NCBI RefSeq assembly: GCF_050433125.1
Contig: NZ_JBNPXV010000006.1
Location: 62,001 to 126,000, forward strand
Reading direction: 5' to 3'
Source: Roseimarinus sediminis
Lineage (GTDB): Bacteria > Bacteroidota > Bacteroidia > Bacteroidales > Prolixibacteraceae
DNA: 64,000 nucleotides
In this document: one piece after another, positions 54,836 through 63,023 of the stretch
Numbering within the stretch: position 1 is the stretch's first letter
How the letters are laid out: every line of letters begins with the position of its first letter
The notes under the pieces: generated by a model
Databases searched by the model: none
Seen by the model: only the letters and a program-made list of their open reading frames with translations
Told to the model about the DNA's origin: nothing
Made by a program: the position numbers and the translations under genes

Positions 54836-54963
54836 TGCAACCAGCTAGTGCGGTTTCACCCAATAAGCGCAAAATCTTATTAAAAACGATAGAACAACTG
54901 GATTTTTGGAAGTTTTTTTGCTGTTGATAATCTAAGACTTACGAGCAGTTGTATAGAATTTGC

Positions 54964-55365
54964 AATCCGCGCTAATAAACAATAGGATTTGTAATCCGAA
55001 AAAATGATAATAACCTATTAGTGTTTGCTGTGAATTGAAAAGAACCTATATGGCGAAAGCTTTTAAGGTGTGTCTTTAAAAACCAACTAAAGCGCTAACA
55101 ACTTTGATAATAAAATTTAAACACAAATCGATGAAGCCAAAAAAAATAACCCTGAGCATGTTGTTGTTATTGGCGATCAGCTTTGCCGCACAGGAAATTA
55201 TACCTTTACACTTAACGAACTTCCTCCGGGAATGTATATTGTAAAAGCAACAACCCGTCAAGGCTATGAAAAAGTGGAAAAAATATTTAAGAAATAGCGG
55301 TGGAATATTTCTGCTACTGTTTGGTTTTGCACAATGCAATTTGTTCAACCTGGGAGACAAAGAGG
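54964..55365. repeat. Module B, copy 2
   Basis: Counterpart of 49543-49945, highly similar over ~400 bp, with divergence beginning about 30 codons into the lipoprotein gene. Confidence 0.85.
55131..55297 (+). pseudogene. Vestige of a T9SS-secreted protein, copy 2
   Basis: Signal-peptide ORF 55131-55244 (MKPKKITLSMLLLLAISFA) and out-of-frame sorting-domain end 55193-55297, same structure as 49709-49875. The shared breakpoint shows the deletion predates the duplication. Confidence 0.75.
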
Positions 55366-55883
55366 AGGTATTCGACCCTTACGAGCATCCCTTAATAGAA
55401 AAAGGGGATACCCTTGTTTATGAGAGTAATGATTGTGTCGATTCGTTTTATGTTTCCGAGTCGGAAGTATACAAGCCTCATATGAATCCTACATCTGAAG
55501 AAAGTGATGTTACAGAATACTGTGGGACTATTCATGAAATATGCGCGAGTGATGCAACGAAAATTTGTTTTGATATAAATATAATCTCTAGTATTTATGA
55601 TATAACGCATTATATGTGTTATTATTATCATACTGGTGGAGAAGATAACTGGGTTTTTAATTTTATTAAGAAAGAGAATAGTGGCTATTCTTATACATTA
55701 GGCTCTTATGAGTTGTGCGATTTATATAAAACGCCATGGTTTAAGAATGATGAAAAAATATTTGAAGGAAAAGTGGATTCAGTTTTGTATAGTAAAACGT
55801 ATGGAATAATTAAGTATTGGCGAAATAATGAGAATTATGTATTAAGCGAAAAATGCCTTGAAATGCTAATGGCACGCGAGTAA
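55266..55883 (+). CDS. Lipoprotein, family 1 member (205 aa)
   Basis: Paralogue of the lipoprotein at 49844, same length and signal (IFLLLFGFAQC). Body EHPLIEKGDTLVYESNDCVD, VDSFYVSESEVYKPHMNPTS, GGEDNWVFNFIKKENSGYSY. Conservation of the frame and length in both copies, despite decay around it, suggests the protein is made. Function unknown. Confidence 0.7.
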   Translation: MKKWKKYLRNSGGIFLLLFGFAQCNLFNLGDKEEVFDPYEHPLIEKGDTLVYESNDCVDSFYVSESEVYKPHMNPTSEESDVTEYCGTIHEICASDATKICFDINIISSIYDITHYMCYYYHTGGEDNWVFNFIKKENSGYSYTLGSYELCDLYKTPWFKNDEKIFEGKVDSVLYSKTYGIIKYWRNNENYVLSEKCLEMLMARE

Positions 55884-55885
55884 AA

Positions 55886-55929
55886 ATAGGGAACCGTTCT
55901 TTTTGAAGAGAACGGTTCTCTATTTTTTT
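55886..55929 (+). terminator. Strong terminator after lipoprotein 2
   Basis: ATAGGGAACCGTTCT / AGAACGGTTCTCTAT 15-bp stem and seven T. No equivalent follows lipoprotein 1. Confidence 0.9.
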
Positions 55930-56052
55930 GCCAACCGAAAAATGTTTGGTATAAGCAACAACACAAAAAGGCTATGAAGTGAGCAGGCGAGTTCTAACCC
56001 TCCTAAGCTGGCGCAGTGCTGTGAACTGTGTCCCGGCCATTAGGCTGGATTT
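55930..56052. other. Decayed third trace of the sorting-domain end
   Basis: GTATAAGCAACAACAC and AAAGGCTATGAAGTGAGCAG resemble the T9SS CTD end of module B (KATTRQGYEKVEK) with several indels. No ORF. Confidence 0.4.
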
Positions 56053-56189
56053 CAATGAATGATAAGCTTACAAATCATTAAAAACCACAGCGATTTACAC
56101 TCCTGTTTCCAATTCCTGAACTCAGAAATAGATCAAACACTTTAGATGACTTATTCTTCTATCCGGCTTTGCTGTTTAATTAGCTGTTA
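56053..56189. repeat. Module C, copy 2 (about 137 bp)
   Basis: Counterpart of 50462-50612 with scattered substitutions. Confidence 0.85.
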
Positions 56190-56236
56190 GTGTTATAATT
56201 TTGTAAATTTGGATAACAATTAGAAAAACTTTAAAG

Positions 56237-56467
56237 ATGAAAACGGCAATGCAAATAGATATCACATTTGAACAAATCCTTTCATTGGTTAGGCAACTGC
56301 CCAAACAACAAAAAATACAGTTGACAAGAGAATTGGAAAAAGAGCTTATTGATACAAAATTGTCTCGTTTGTTAACGGCATTTGAAGCAAAAGATCCGGA
56401 CTTGATATCGATAACAAGTGAGGTGGAAAGTGTAAGACAGGAAATTTATGAAAAACGAAAAGGTTAA
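56237..56467 (+). CDS. Antitoxin of PIN toxin-antitoxin pair (76 aa)
   Basis: A short, mostly helical protein (MKTAMQIDITFEQILSLVRQ; LPKQQKIQLTRELEKELIDT). Its stop lies 20 bp inside the PIN gene, the usual antitoxin-first arrangement. It would bind and block the toxin and may repress the operon. Confidence 0.8.
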   Translation: MKTAMQIDITFEQILSLVRQLPKQQKIQLTRELEKELIDTKLSRLLTAFEAKDPDLISITSEVESVRQEIYEKRKG

Positions 56468-56876
56468 AGTTATCTTTGATACAAATGTTTGGATTAGTTT
56501 CTTGATTGGTAGTAGTTTGCTGAAAATTAAACAGTACATATCTGACGGCCGTTTGTTAATTATTACGACAGAACAACTGTTGACCGAGATCAAAATGGTT
56601 ACGAGTCGTGAAAAATTGAAAAAGTATTTTCCCAAAGAAAGCGTAAAGGAATTGATAGAACTGCTGGAAACCATCGCAAAAAAGGTTGAAATAAAACCAA
56701 CCTATTTTATTTGCCGGGATCCGAAAGACAACTTTCTGTTAGACTTGATTGATTTTTCGAAAGCTGATTATTTGGTAACTGGCGATAAGGATTTAATTGA
56801 GCATAATCCATTCAAATCTGCTAAAATTATAACACCATCAGAGTTTGAAGAAGAGCTTAAAAGCGTGTTACTATAG
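56448..56876 (+). CDS. PIN-domain toxin, COG1569 type (142 aa)
   Basis: PIN-fold ribonuclease: VKVIFDTNVWISFLIGS with the first catalytic Asp, Glu in TTEQLLTEIK, and CRDPKDNFLLDLIDFSKADY followed by LVTGDKDL with the remaining acidic residues. All are present, so it looks active. It targets RNA by family inference. Confidence 0.88.
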   Translation: MKNEKVKVIFDTNVWISFLIGSSLLKIKQYISDGRLLIITTEQLLTEIKMVTSREKLKKYFPKESVKELIELLETIAKKVEIKPTYFICRDPKDNFLLDLIDFSKADYLVTGDKDLIEHNPFKSAKIITPSEFEEELKSVLL

Positions 56877-56903
56877 GAAACCATTTTTTATTCAATGACC
56901 AAT

Positions 56904-56931
56904 GTAGAGACGCACCATAGTGCGTCTCTAC
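56904..56931. repeat. Right island palindrome (GTAGAGACGCAC family)
   Basis: 28 bp: arms GTAGAGACGCAC and GTGCGTCTCTAC around CATA, the same arms as 47530-47557. Its last base touches the stop codon of the SDR gene. Confidence 0.9.
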
Positions 56932-57698
56932 TATAAACGACCATTCCGGTGTACATCGCGGGCCGAGCCCTGCGCAGTGGGCATAATCAGCAGATCGTCG
57001 ATGTTGACATGCGGCGGGCGGGTGGCCATAAACAGGATGGCTTCGGCAATGTCTTCAGCGAAGAGGGGAGTCAATCCTTCGTATACTTTAGCTGCTTTCT
57101 CATTGTCGCCATGAAAACGAACCAGCGAGAATTCGGTTTCGACCATGCCCGGACTGATACTTCCTACCTTGATCCCGTATTTCAGCAAGTCGAGCCGCAT
57201 GCTCTTTGTAATGGCTTCAACGGCATGCTTGGTGGCACAGTAAACACTTCCGTTGGGGTAGGCCTCACGGCCTGCAATGGAGGAGATGTTGATAATGTGC
57301 CCCGAAGCAGCTTCCACCATGCGGGGGCTGATGAGCCGGGTAATATACAAAAGGCCTTTAACATTGGTGTCGATCATGCTTTCCCAATCACTCAGCCGGG
57401 CTTCGTGCACAGGGTCGAGGCCCGAAGCCAGTCCGGCATTGTTGATCAACAGTCCGATGTTTTTCCATTCTTCGGGAAGGCTGTTAATGGCATTTTCTGT
57501 TTCCTCGTAATTGCGAATGTCGAAAGCGATGGTGTAAACTTCGGCGTCGCTGGCCTTGATGATTTCTTCTTCGATCTCCTGCAGCAGCTTTTCACGACGG
57601 CCGGTAAGTATCAGGTTGAAATTATTTGCAGCCAAAACTTTTGCTGTGGCTCTGCCAATTCCTGAAGTGGCTCCGGTAATGAGGGCGATTGTCTTCAC
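56931..57698 (-). CDS. Short-chain dehydrogenase/reductase, YdfG-like (255 aa)
   Basis: NAD(P)-binding ALITGATSGIGRATAKVLA at the N-terminus, NNAG at ~88, catalytic Ser in ISSIAGREAYPNG and Y-x-x-x-K in VYCATKHAVEA. Resembles 3-hydroxy acid / serine dehydrogenases of the YdfG group. Cytosolic; substrate unknown. First core gene after the island. Confidence 0.92.
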   Translation of the reverse strand: MKTIALITGATSGIGRATAKVLAANNFNLILTGRREKLLQEIEEEIIKASDAEVYTIAFDIRNYEETENAINSLPEEWKNIGLLINNAGLASGLDPVHEARLSDWESMIDTNVKGLLYITRLISPRMVEAASGHIINISSIAGREAYPNGSVYCATKHAVEAITKSMRLDLLKYGIKVGSISPGMVETEFSLVRFHGDNEKAAKVYEGLTPLFAEDIAEAILFMATRPPHVNIDDLLIMPTAQGSARDVHRNGRL

Positions 57699-57999
57699 TG
57701 GAATAAAATTAAATTAAACATCAGTTTTTCAAATTAATATCTCAAAAAGCAAACTGTGAATTGCTAAGGCCGTGGAACTCGCATGTGCTCATTCATGCCT
57801 TTTAGTGAGCAACAGAAGCATGCTCGTTTCATCTTTTTATTTTTAAATGAACCAGAAACAAACTGTTTGGTTCTAATCTTGTTTCGATTATCTGGCTAAG
57901 ATATAACATTATTGAATCAGATTAAAATATCAGAAATTTGACAATCATTCTGGTTTCTGGCTGGCAATCGTTAAATTTGTTACGAAAAAAATAAGCAAG
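57699..57999. other. Divergent intergenic region
   Basis: About 300 bp without a gene. TAAATTTG at 57972-57979 is a candidate -7 box for the gene at 58000, although no good TTG lies at the right distance. Confidence 0.4.
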
Positions 58000-59046
58000 A
58001 TGGAACAAGGTACTGAAAATTTGGAATTCGATCTAAATTCCCTTCCCGAACCGGAAGATATCAACGACATTATGATGAATCTGATGGTGAACCCCAATCT
58101 CTCACCATTGAATTACTTCAACGATTTTACCGATGGGGCAGGAGGTTTAAAAATCGATTCTAAAGAATTGATCGATTCAAACATTATAGAGCTGAACGAT
58201 GGATCATCGCTTTTATCGATGACTACCCATGCCATGCATCATCATCTGGTTTCCGATCCGCAAAAGGCAGCCGAGATTCTGGTAACCAAAGCGGTAAGGA
58301 AGATGGTATGTTACGGGGCAAAGCCCATTGCCGTTTCGGCGCTGGTGTATCACATTAACTTCAGCGATCCCAATGGCAACTACATCGCATCGGGAATTAA
58401 AGCGGGCCTCGAGCGGGTGGCCGATGCCTATGACTTAAAAATTCAGGAACGCAAAATTCGTTTCGATTATTTTGAAGAGCACGGCACGCAGTCGCCTACA
58501 CTCATCGTGACGCTTCTTGGTCAGGTTCAGCGTGATAAAAAGGGCGAAGTGAAAGCGACCAGCATCGATTTTAAAACCAAGGGAAACAACATCTTCCTCC
58601 TGGGCCGTCCGATGGACGATTTGGGATCGAGCGATTACCTTGAGTTTTACCATGGTATCACCAATTCACCGCTGCCAGCATTTGATCTCGATTTTGAGGT
58701 GAAACTGCATAAAGTGATTAAAGATCTGATTGAAGAAAATCTGATTATGAGTGCCAGTCCGGTAGGTCGTGGCGGGCTTTTCTTTTCACTTTTACGTGCC
58801 GGCTGGGTCAATGGTTTGGGCTTCGACATTACCACAGCTGCTGAAACCCGCATCGATTCCTTCCTGTTTGGCGAGTCGATGGGCCGCATCTTCGTGGGCG
58901 TCGACCCCGATGTGGAAGACGAATTTGTCGATCTGGTTTTCGAATCGAAGATTCCCTTCTTTACCCTTGGGCATGTTACCCGTGGTGAAATCAGAATTGA
59001 TGATGAATCGTTTGGTTACATCGACAAAATGTCGGAATCATTATAA
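58000..59046 (+). CDS. AIR synthase-related protein (348 aa)
   Basis: PurM/PurL-like fold: the N-terminal half has TTHAMHHHLVSDPQKAAEIL and VRKMVCYGAKPIAVSALVYH; the C-terminal half SASPVGRGGLFFSLLRAGWV resembles the AIRS C-terminal dimer/ATP region. It is not PurM itself (no GTD-G-V motif that I can see). It is a Bacteroidota-specific relative as far as I recall; the reaction is unknown. It lies 10 bp upstream of ubiE. Confidence 0.75.
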   Translation: MEQGTENLEFDLNSLPEPEDINDIMMNLMVNPNLSPLNYFNDFTDGAGGLKIDSKELIDSNIIELNDGSSLLSMTTHAMHHHLVSDPQKAAEILVTKAVRKMVCYGAKPIAVSALVYHINFSDPNGNYIASGIKAGLERVADAYDLKIQERKIRFDYFEEHGTQSPTLIVTLLGQVQRDKKGEVKATSIDFKTKGNNIFLLGRPMDDLGSSDYLEFYHGITNSPLPAFDLDFEVKLHKVIKDLIEENLIMSASPVGRGGLFFSLLRAGWVNGLGFDITTAAETRIDSFLFGESMGRIFVGVDPDVEDEFVDLVFESKIPFFTLGHVTRGEIRIDDESFGYIDKMSESL

Positions 59047-59056
59047 ACACTGAAAA

Positions 59057-59776
59057 TTGGTACAACCGTATAATCAATCGAACAGTAAAAAAAGCGAGGT
59101 ACGGGCAATGTTTAACAACATTGCCCGTAGTTATGACTTTTTAAATCACTTCCTTTCGCTGGGAATCGATATTTCGTGGCGCAAAAGAGTGATTAAGGAA
59201 TTGTTGAAGTATCAGCCGAATCGTGTGCTCGACATGGCTACCGGTACCGGCGATCTGGCCATCATGGCGGTGAAAAAGGGAATTAAGCAGGTGGTAGGCA
59301 TCGATTTGTCGGATCAGATGATTGCTGTTGGTCAGCAGAAAATGGAACAGCGGGCATTGAATGCTTCCATACAAATGCTGGTGGGCGATGCTGAAAAAAT
59401 AGCCTTTGCCGACAATCATTTCGATGCAGCGATGGTCGCCTTTGGGGTGCGCAACTTTGAAGATTTACCCAAAGGATTATCCGAGATCGCCCGCGTATTG
59501 AAAAGTGATCAGCCTTTGCTGGTACTTGAATTTTCGAAGCCTGTTGCTTTTCCCGTTAAACAATTTTATCATTTTTATTCCTTTCATTTATTACCATTTA
59601 TTGGGAAGCTGGTTTCGCAAGACGACAGGGCCTATCGTTATTTGCCCGAGTCGATCAGGGCCTTTCCCAGCGGCGATGATTTTTTGGAAATCATGCGTTC
59701 GTGCGGATTTAAAAATACAAGAAGGATTTCGCTGAGCTTTGGAATTGCCAGCATCTACATCGGTGAAAAGGAGTAG
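59057..59776 (+). CDS. ubiE: Demethylmenaquinone methyltransferase (239 aa)
   Basis: Class I SAM methyltransferase of the UbiE/MenG family: VRAMFNNIARSYDFLNHFLS, SAM motif VLDMATGTGDLAIMA, and FGVRNFEDLPKGLSEIARVL. It completes menaquinone synthesis. Start TTG 59057 keeps the conserved KSEVRAMFNNIA lead-in; the next ATG (59108) would cut it. Adjacent to porT, as is frequent in the phylum. Confidence 0.92.
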   Translation: MVQPYNQSNSKKSEVRAMFNNIARSYDFLNHFLSLGIDISWRKRVIKELLKYQPNRVLDMATGTGDLAIMAVKKGIKQVVGIDLSDQMIAVGQQKMEQRALNASIQMLVGDAEKIAFADNHFDAAMVAFGVRNFEDLPKGLSEIARVLKSDQPLLVLEFSKPVAFPVKQFYHFYSFHLLPFIGKLVSQDDRAYRYLPESIRAFPSGDDFLEIMRSCGFKNTRRISLSFGIASIYIGEKE

Positions 59777-59874
59777 TGGGGGTTTTGTTCAATGTGAAAA
59801 GGAAAGTGCCTGTGCAGGTAGCAGGCATACAACACAATTTTTTAGCTTTTTAGCGGTTATAAAAAATAAAAACT

Positions 59875-60642
59875 GTGAAGAGATTTCATTTACTAACGCT
59901 TTTTCTGTTGCTGAGCCTGGGGTCTATGGCACAAATGTGGGGCGTTCCCAACCTGACTACCTTCGACGATCGGCAGATTCATTTTGGTTTTACTTTGGGG
60001 ATCAATACGCTCGACATGGGTTTTAGTCATTATGCCACCCTTGATGAAAACCCGGCTTTTGATCCCTCGGAAGTGAATCCGGTTTATCTGGCCGAACTCG
60101 ATTCGGTGGGCCGGGCCGTACGTGCCGACATCGACGCCTTAACACCGGGTTTTACGGTAGGCATTGTTTCGAACCTGCGTTTGAGTGAAAACCTCGATCT
60201 TCGTTTTCTTCCCGGTTTGTCGTTTGGAAACCGTCGGGTGGCTTACAACGTGCCCATTCACGATTTAAACGAACCTTCGAATGTCGAACACTATCAGCTA
60301 AGGGCAACCTATCTCGATTTTCCACTCCTTATCAAGTACAAATCGAAGCGGATCATCAACCAGCGTCCTTATATTATTGGTGGAATGGCATTGCGTTACG
60401 ACATTTCAAAATCGGCACAGGAGGAGTTGCTACGGCTGAAAAAACCGGGGGTTTATGCCGAAGCCGGACTGGGTTGGGACATGTACCTGCAGTTCTTCAG
60501 GTTGTCGACCGAAGTGAAGTACAGTTTTGGCTTGAACAATGCACTGGCAGAGCCGCCGCTCGATCCTCAGCCCAAATATTTTAATCAGACTTTTAAGAAG
60601 CTGAATACCCACATGCTGGTACTCAGTTTTCATTTCGAATAG
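59875..60642 (+). CDS. porT: PorT, T9SS-associated outer-membrane beta-barrel protein (255 aa)
   Basis: GTG start at 59875 with a signal peptide (RFHLLTLFLLLSLGSMAQ). An 8-stranded-like barrel follows (FTLGINTLDMGFSHYATL, FTVGIVSNLRLSENLDLRFL), ending in the aromatic C-terminus LSFHFE. The length and the ubiE neighbour fit PorT/SprT, needed for T9SS secretion. It would support export of the giant protein at 36236. Confidence 0.88.
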   Translation: MKRFHLLTLFLLLSLGSMAQMWGVPNLTTFDDRQIHFGFTLGINTLDMGFSHYATLDENPAFDPSEVNPVYLAELDSVGRAVRADIDALTPGFTVGIVSNLRLSENLDLRFLPGLSFGNRRVAYNVPIHDLNEPSNVEHYQLRATYLDFPLLIKYKSKRIINQRPYIIGGMALRYDISKSAQEELLRLKKPGVYAEAGLGWDMYLQFFRLSTEVKYSFGLNNALAEPPLDPQPKYFNQTFKKLNTHMLVLSFHFE

Positions 60643-60658
60643 TTTAAAAATTTTACGT

Positions 60659-62212
60659 TTGATCAGGGAGCTTAACATTACAGTCAGTCCGAAAGTAGCT
60701 GCAACACACGATGAGTTGCTGCGGTCGGTGGCTGTGAAATTCGGAATTGCAGAAAGCGAAATAACACATCTTGACGTGTTTCGGCGTTCAATCGATGCCC
60801 GAAGCCGGAATGTGCGCATCAATCTGGGCGTAAGGGTTTATGTTGGAGAGGAGCCTGTTGATGAAAGGGTAGTGTATGAATACCCCGATGTGAGCAAGGC
60901 TCCCGAGGTGGTGATTGTGGGTGCCGGACCGGCAGGTTTATTTGCAGCCCTTCGCCTGATCGAGCTGGGCGTAAAGCCGGTGATTGTCGAAAGGGGCAAG
61001 AAAGTGTCGGAGCGCAAAGCCGACATTGCTGCCATTCACCGGAACGAAGCCGTTCATCCCGATTCAAATTATGGCTATGGCGAAGGTGGAGCCGGAACTT
61101 TTTCCGATGGAAAGCTCTACACCCGCTCGAAGAAGCGCGGCGACATCCGCAAAATTATTGAAGTGCTGTTTCAGCATGGAGCCCAAAGTGATATTTTAAT
61201 TGATGCCCATCCGCACATCGGGACCAATGTGTTGCCCAAAGTGGTGAAGAACATCCGAAAGACGATTCTGGAGGCCGGAGGAGAAATTCATTTCAGGCAA
61301 CGGGTGACCGACTTCATCGTTAGCAACGACAGGGTAGTAGGAGTAAGTACAGCAAGCGGAGAGCGCTTTAGCGGCAAGGCCGTGATACTGGCCACCGGGC
61401 ATTCGGCGCGCGACATTTATCATCTGCTCCGGAAGCGGGGCATTCATCTCGAAGCCAAGCCCTTTGCAGTAGGCGTGCGGGTAGAGCATCCCCAGCAACT
61501 GATTGACACCATTCAGTACCACCGCAACGACCGCGGACCTTATTTGCCGGCAGCGGCCTACAGCTTTGCCGAGCAGGTCGATGGCCGTGGTGTTTACTCT
61601 TTCTGCATGTGCCCGGGCGGTGTTGTAGTGCCTGCTGCCACTTCGAACGACGAACTGGTGGTAAATGGCATGTCGCCTTCGCACCGTGGCGGCAAATGGG
61701 CCAATTCGGGCATTGTGGTCGAAGTACAGCATGAAGACCTGAAGCGCTATGGTCATCACCGCGAAATGGCCGGATTGAAGTTTCAGGAAGATCTCGAGCA
61801 CCAGTGTTATAAAATGGCCCAAAACTCACAAATTGCTCCGGCGCAACGTCTGAACGATTTTGTGAAAGGAATGAGCTCCTCGTCCCTGCCATCGAGTTCG
61901 TATCATCCGGGAGTTGCCCCTTCGGACATGCATGCCTGGATGCCTGCCTTTATTCGCGAACGCCTGCAGTCAGGTTTTCGTAAAATGGACAGCAGGGCAC
62001 ATGGTTTTCTTACCAACGAGGCAATAATTCTTGGAGTTGAAACACGAACTTCGTCACCGGTTCGCATTCCGCGGAATGAAGAAACGCTCGAGCATGTTAA
62101 AGTAAGCGGCTTGTATCCCTGTGGTGAAGGATCGGGTTATTCGGGGGGCATTGTTTCGTCGGCAGTCGATGGTGAAAGGGTGGCCGAAAGCGTGGCACGA
62201 ATGATCAAATAG
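60659..62212 (+). CDS. FAD-dependent oxidoreductase, COG2509 family (517 aa)
   Basis: An N-terminal ~75-residue RNA-binding-like domain (SVAVKFGIAESEITHLDVFR), then the dinucleotide fold APEVVIVGAGPAGLFAALRL, GEGGAGTFSDGKLYTRSKKR and VILATGHSARDIY. Known in many bacteria but of unknown function. Start TTG 60659 is the only one near porT (16-bp gap). Its stop overlaps the convergent TrmH gene by 8 bp. Confidence 0.88.
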   Translation: MIRELNITVSPKVAATHDELLRSVAVKFGIAESEITHLDVFRRSIDARSRNVRINLGVRVYVGEEPVDERVVYEYPDVSKAPEVVIVGAGPAGLFAALRLIELGVKPVIVERGKKVSERKADIAAIHRNEAVHPDSNYGYGEGGAGTFSDGKLYTRSKKRGDIRKIIEVLFQHGAQSDILIDAHPHIGTNVLPKVVKNIRKTILEAGGEIHFRQRVTDFIVSNDRVVGVSTASGERFSGKAVILATGHSARDIYHLLRKRGIHLEAKPFAVGVRVEHPQQLIDTIQYHRNDRGPYLPAAAYSFAEQVDGRGVYSFCMCPGGVVVPAATSNDELVVNGMSPSHRGGKWANSGIVVEVQHEDLKRYGHHREMAGLKFQEDLEHQCYKMAQNSQIAPAQRLNDFVKGMSSSSLPSSSYHPGVAPSDMHAWMPAFIRERLQSGFRKMDSRAHGFLTNEAIILGVETRTSSPVRIPRNEETLEHVKVSGLYPCGEGSGYSGGIVSSAVDGERVAESVARMIK

Positions 62213-62960
62213 TGCGGCGTCTGAATTCAGAACAAATAATCGAAGCAGCCATTGATACATTCAGCGATTCAACCCGCCCGGCATCAGCAAACGAAGGAAT
62301 GAACAGGCGTCGGTCAATCAGTTTTTCAAGATCAGCAGCAATGCCTTTGCCTTCGTTCCCCATGATTACCACCCCATTATTGCTGAGCGGTGTTTCGTAA
62401 ATATTTTCTCCATCGAGGAAAGTTCCATACAGCGGAATCCCCTTCTCCTTTGCCTGAAGAAGAAAGTCGGCAAGCTGGGTATAATGTACATCGACGTGGG
62501 CAATGGCTCCCATGGTCGACTGAATGACTTTTGGATTGTAACAGTCGGCCGTGTTGTGATCGCACACAAGGTGCCGGATGCCAAACCATGAAGCAAGGCG
62601 GATAATGGTTCCCAGGTTTCCGGGATCCTGAATTTCGTTGAGTGCCAGCACCAGCGAGCTGTTGAGATCGATGTCGGAAAGCCGGCTTGCTTTTTGATAT
62701 ACCAAGGCCACAGCTGATGGCGGCGTTTTCAGCAGACTGATTTTTTTCAGTGCTTCGGCTTCGGCTTCGATTAGTTCGAAGTCGGTTTTCCAATGAGCAA
62801 AGTTTTCGGGCCGGCTGCTAACAATGCTGTGAAAACGCATACCCGAAGCGAGTAATTCCCCGATCACTTTTTCCCCTTCGGCTAAAAACAGTCCTTCCTG
62901 CTCACGTTTTTTTTTCCTTGAAAGGGATTGAATAAACTTTATCTTATTTTTGCTTAGCAT
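62205..62960 (-). CDS. TrmH/SpoU-type RNA methyltransferase (251 aa)
   Basis: SPOUT fold: N-terminal RNA-binding part (LAEGEKVIGELLASGMRFHS), then LNEIQDPGNLGTIIRLASWF (motif 1), VIMGNEGKGIA (motif 2) and IPSFADAGRVESLNVSMAAS (motif 3). It probably methylates ribose 2'-O in rRNA or tRNA; the exact site is unknown. Divergent from the TamL gene. Confidence 0.92.
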   Translation of the reverse strand: MLSKNKIKFIQSLSRKKKREQEGLFLAEGEKVIGELLASGMRFHSIVSSRPENFAHWKTDFELIEAEAEALKKISLLKTPPSAVALVYQKASRLSDIDLNSSLVLALNEIQDPGNLGTIIRLASWFGIRHLVCDHNTADCYNPKVIQSTMGAIAHVDVHYTQLADFLLQAKEKGIPLYGTFLDGENIYETPLSNNGVVIMGNEGKGIAADLEKLIDRRLFIPSFADAGRVESLNVSMAASIICSEFRRRTI

Positions 62961-63023
62961 GTTTTTTTAAAACTGGAATACTTTTTGGTTTTAGCGATGA
63001 ATAATCCAAACGAACAATAACTG

